A stretch of 64,000 bases of DNA. Source: Rhabdornis inornatus. Taxonomy: Eukaryota > Chordata > Aves > Passeriformes > Rhabdornithidae. Location: the NCBI GenBank assembly GCA_013397075.1, contig VWZS01000157.1, forward strand, positions 1,813,558 through 1,877,557, given 5' to 3'. This document shows, in pieces, positions 62,301 to 64,000 of this stretch. The first letter of the stretch is position 1. Each line of letters opens with the position of its first letter. The notes below the pieces were generated by a model. That model saw only the letters and a list, made by a program, of their open reading frames with translations, was not told where the DNA came from and did not search any database. Both the position numbers and the translations under genes were made by a program.

Positions 62301-64000
62301 GTCATGTTTCTACCAAAAAAAAAAAAACAAAAAACTGTAGAGGGAAGAAAAAGCAGAATATATTGGAATTTTAACTAGGCAACATAAAATTGTTGAAGTA
62401 ACAATATCGACTAGTTTTTGTAGTAACATTATAGAAGATACATGTTAACATAAATAAAATTTCTTTGCAAACAGAATCCTTACAGTAGTATAAAATACAG
62501 AGTGCAAAAATAAACAGAAGAATTTGAATTAAGAAACTCCAGAGTCCTTCACAATTCAACTATTTTTGTCATAGAAATACTTTGTGTCTGCTTTGCTCTA
62601 CAAGTTCTAGGTAAATAAAACTGCAAAATTAATAAAGACTAAGATTATGGGAGGTTTTCTGATATTTTTTTTTCTAAAATTAATTTTAAGAGAAAACGTT
62701 ACTTTCCACCACCCACACCATAGCACCCTAAAACAAGGTCAGCTTTTCTCCTCTCTTCCAAAAATGCAAACATTTACAGTCTCCTTTATTGACTCACTTC
62801 CAAGCTCATAATCTTTGTTTGCCACTAAAACAAGACAACTATGTTTTTCTGAAAGACTCACACTATGCACAGGTGTTGATCCTGCTGGGAAAAGAATTAA
62901 ATATGATTTATGATAGTCAGGCACATGAGCTGTTTTTATGTTATCCCTTTGAAAGAAAGCAATAGCAACTTTTCTGACAGAGAAGCCAGACAACTGGTTT
63001 TGATAGCCCTCAATGAAAAATTCTTTGGATCAATCAAATATCAGAACATGATTTAATTTTGTATAAGAGTTTGTTACTCAGGGTGAGATCTGCTAAAGTG
63101 TTCCACATAAGGAATCTCTTGGGAGCAACTCATGGGAAATAGTAGGTGTAGCCTGGTTATGGAAAGGGGAATACAGATAAAGGATTTTAGTTGTGCATTA
63201 CTGCACAGGAGTGAACTTCAGGCAACTTCAGGTTAAGATGGCTGTAACAGTCTTTTGCCTTCTGGTTCATTTTCTTTGATTGAAGGATCCAAATTTTTTT
63301 TTCAGCATCCAACCTTGTAGACAGACTTACTCTTAGCAGAGACGTCTCAGGTTTACTACATTCTACAACTGACACAGCATCACTTAGTATTCGGTACACC
63401 TTCTGTCTTGGCTTCTGCATTGTGTAGGAGTTAGATGAAAGTAAGTTGACTGCTCTTTGAAATGTTTAATAGAGGATTTAATACACAGTGATCCTATTGT
63501 GATGGCAGCTCAATTTTTTTTAGTTGCTCTCAAAAATTATTTTGTTGGATGCTTTGAATCTTCTATTTGAGTCAATCTTAGCTGTAATAGTCAGACTATT
63601 GTGGACTATATATAAATATTTGATTATGTAAAAGAACATTACCAAATTAAGGAAGCAGCACATACATATATTTTCAAATTTTCACTATAGCATTTATCAG
63701 AACTATGACACAGAAACTCTTGTTGCAAACTTGCAGGAGAAGTTTACTCTCAGGTATGAAATGGAGTCTGCTTTTGCATTAATCCTTATGTTCCTTAGAT
63801 TGTACTAAAATATCTCATAATCTTGGTTTACAAGAGACAATATAAAACTTCTCAACTTGTTTATGGTGAAAGGTGACTTTGAGGAATAGGGTGACAGCAA
63901 AAAATCTACACAGAAAGCTGATAAATTTGACCTTTGCCTCAGTAATATTCTTGAGGTGAATATATAGTAAAGTGCCTTGAATAGCGTTATGCTTTAAATT
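59366..64000. other. Unique AT-rich DNA to the window end
   Basis: No gene was recognised. A hydrophobic open frame at 59,335-59,634 (99 codons) is rich in Ile, Tyr and Ser from AT-rich codons and has no motif. A splice-acceptor-like and donor-like pair bounds 60,197-60,457 and is treated as a weak exon candidate in the findings. Minus-strand frames at 62,739-62,993 and 63,187-63,420 show no recognisable domain. Confidence 0.5.

Noticed and set aside
1..64000. CRISPR arrays, rRNA, tRNA genes, bacterial operons
   Set aside because: No regularly spaced direct repeats, cloverleaf-like tRNA sequences with A and B boxes, rRNA sequence or coding-dense regions were seen. The avian CR1 and ERV content shows this is vertebrate nuclear DNA.

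Overview
The window looks like nuclear DNA of a bird, most likely a songbird. It is AT-rich and has no operon-like or densely coding stretch. Its recognisable repeats are CR1 LINE fragments with the avian CR1 3' end (TTCCAACC... followed by ATTCTGTGATTCTATGA-like tails) and long terminal repeats of avian endogenous retroviruses. I found no protein-coding gene of the host that I can name. The sequence reads as a gene desert or as the inside of very large introns.

Layout. Positions 1-6.9 kb are unique AT-rich DNA. CR1 tails lie at 6.9 kb and 8.2-8.5 kb, with a region holding forkhead-like motifs near 7.9-8.0 kb. A minus-strand ERV LTR occupies 11.4-12.0 kb. A repeat cluster at 16.0-17.5 kb holds an LTR scrap and two CR1 copies in opposite orientations. 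A CR1 piece with an internal GGAGA microsatellite is at 20.0-20.2 kb, followed at once by a perfect hairpin. At 26.1-26.4 kb the minus strand has an 84-codon open frame with a hydrophobic N-terminus and a TATA-like box upstream; it is the only frame I would test as a possible gene. A solo-type LTR lies at 27.9-28.6 kb. A 0.6 kb CR1 lies at 31.8-32.4 kb and another CR1 at 36.1-36.3 kb.

The most complex part is 45.4-48.2 kb. It holds one LTR-like block, then a 1.3 kb LTR with TG...CA ends, then a primer-binding-site-like sequence and a short piece of ERV leader, after which the element is lost. A perfect 28-bp inverted repeat with a 4-base loop sits at 43.77-43.83 kb. A two-base N gap at 48,911-48,912 is flanked on both sides by the same 19-mer, which suggests an unresolved assembly overlap. 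The last 15 kb is mostly unique AT-rich sequence with one GC-rich block at 52.6-53.05 kb and an old minus-strand CR1 piece near 59.3 kb.

Nothing in the window forms a pathway or a multi-gene system. The functional content I can support is retroelement debris, the regulatory signals inside the LTRs, and a few unproven candidates for promoters, exons or enhancers. I did not find a convincing undescribed biological system. Repeat names rest on remembered family consensus features and were not checked by a search.
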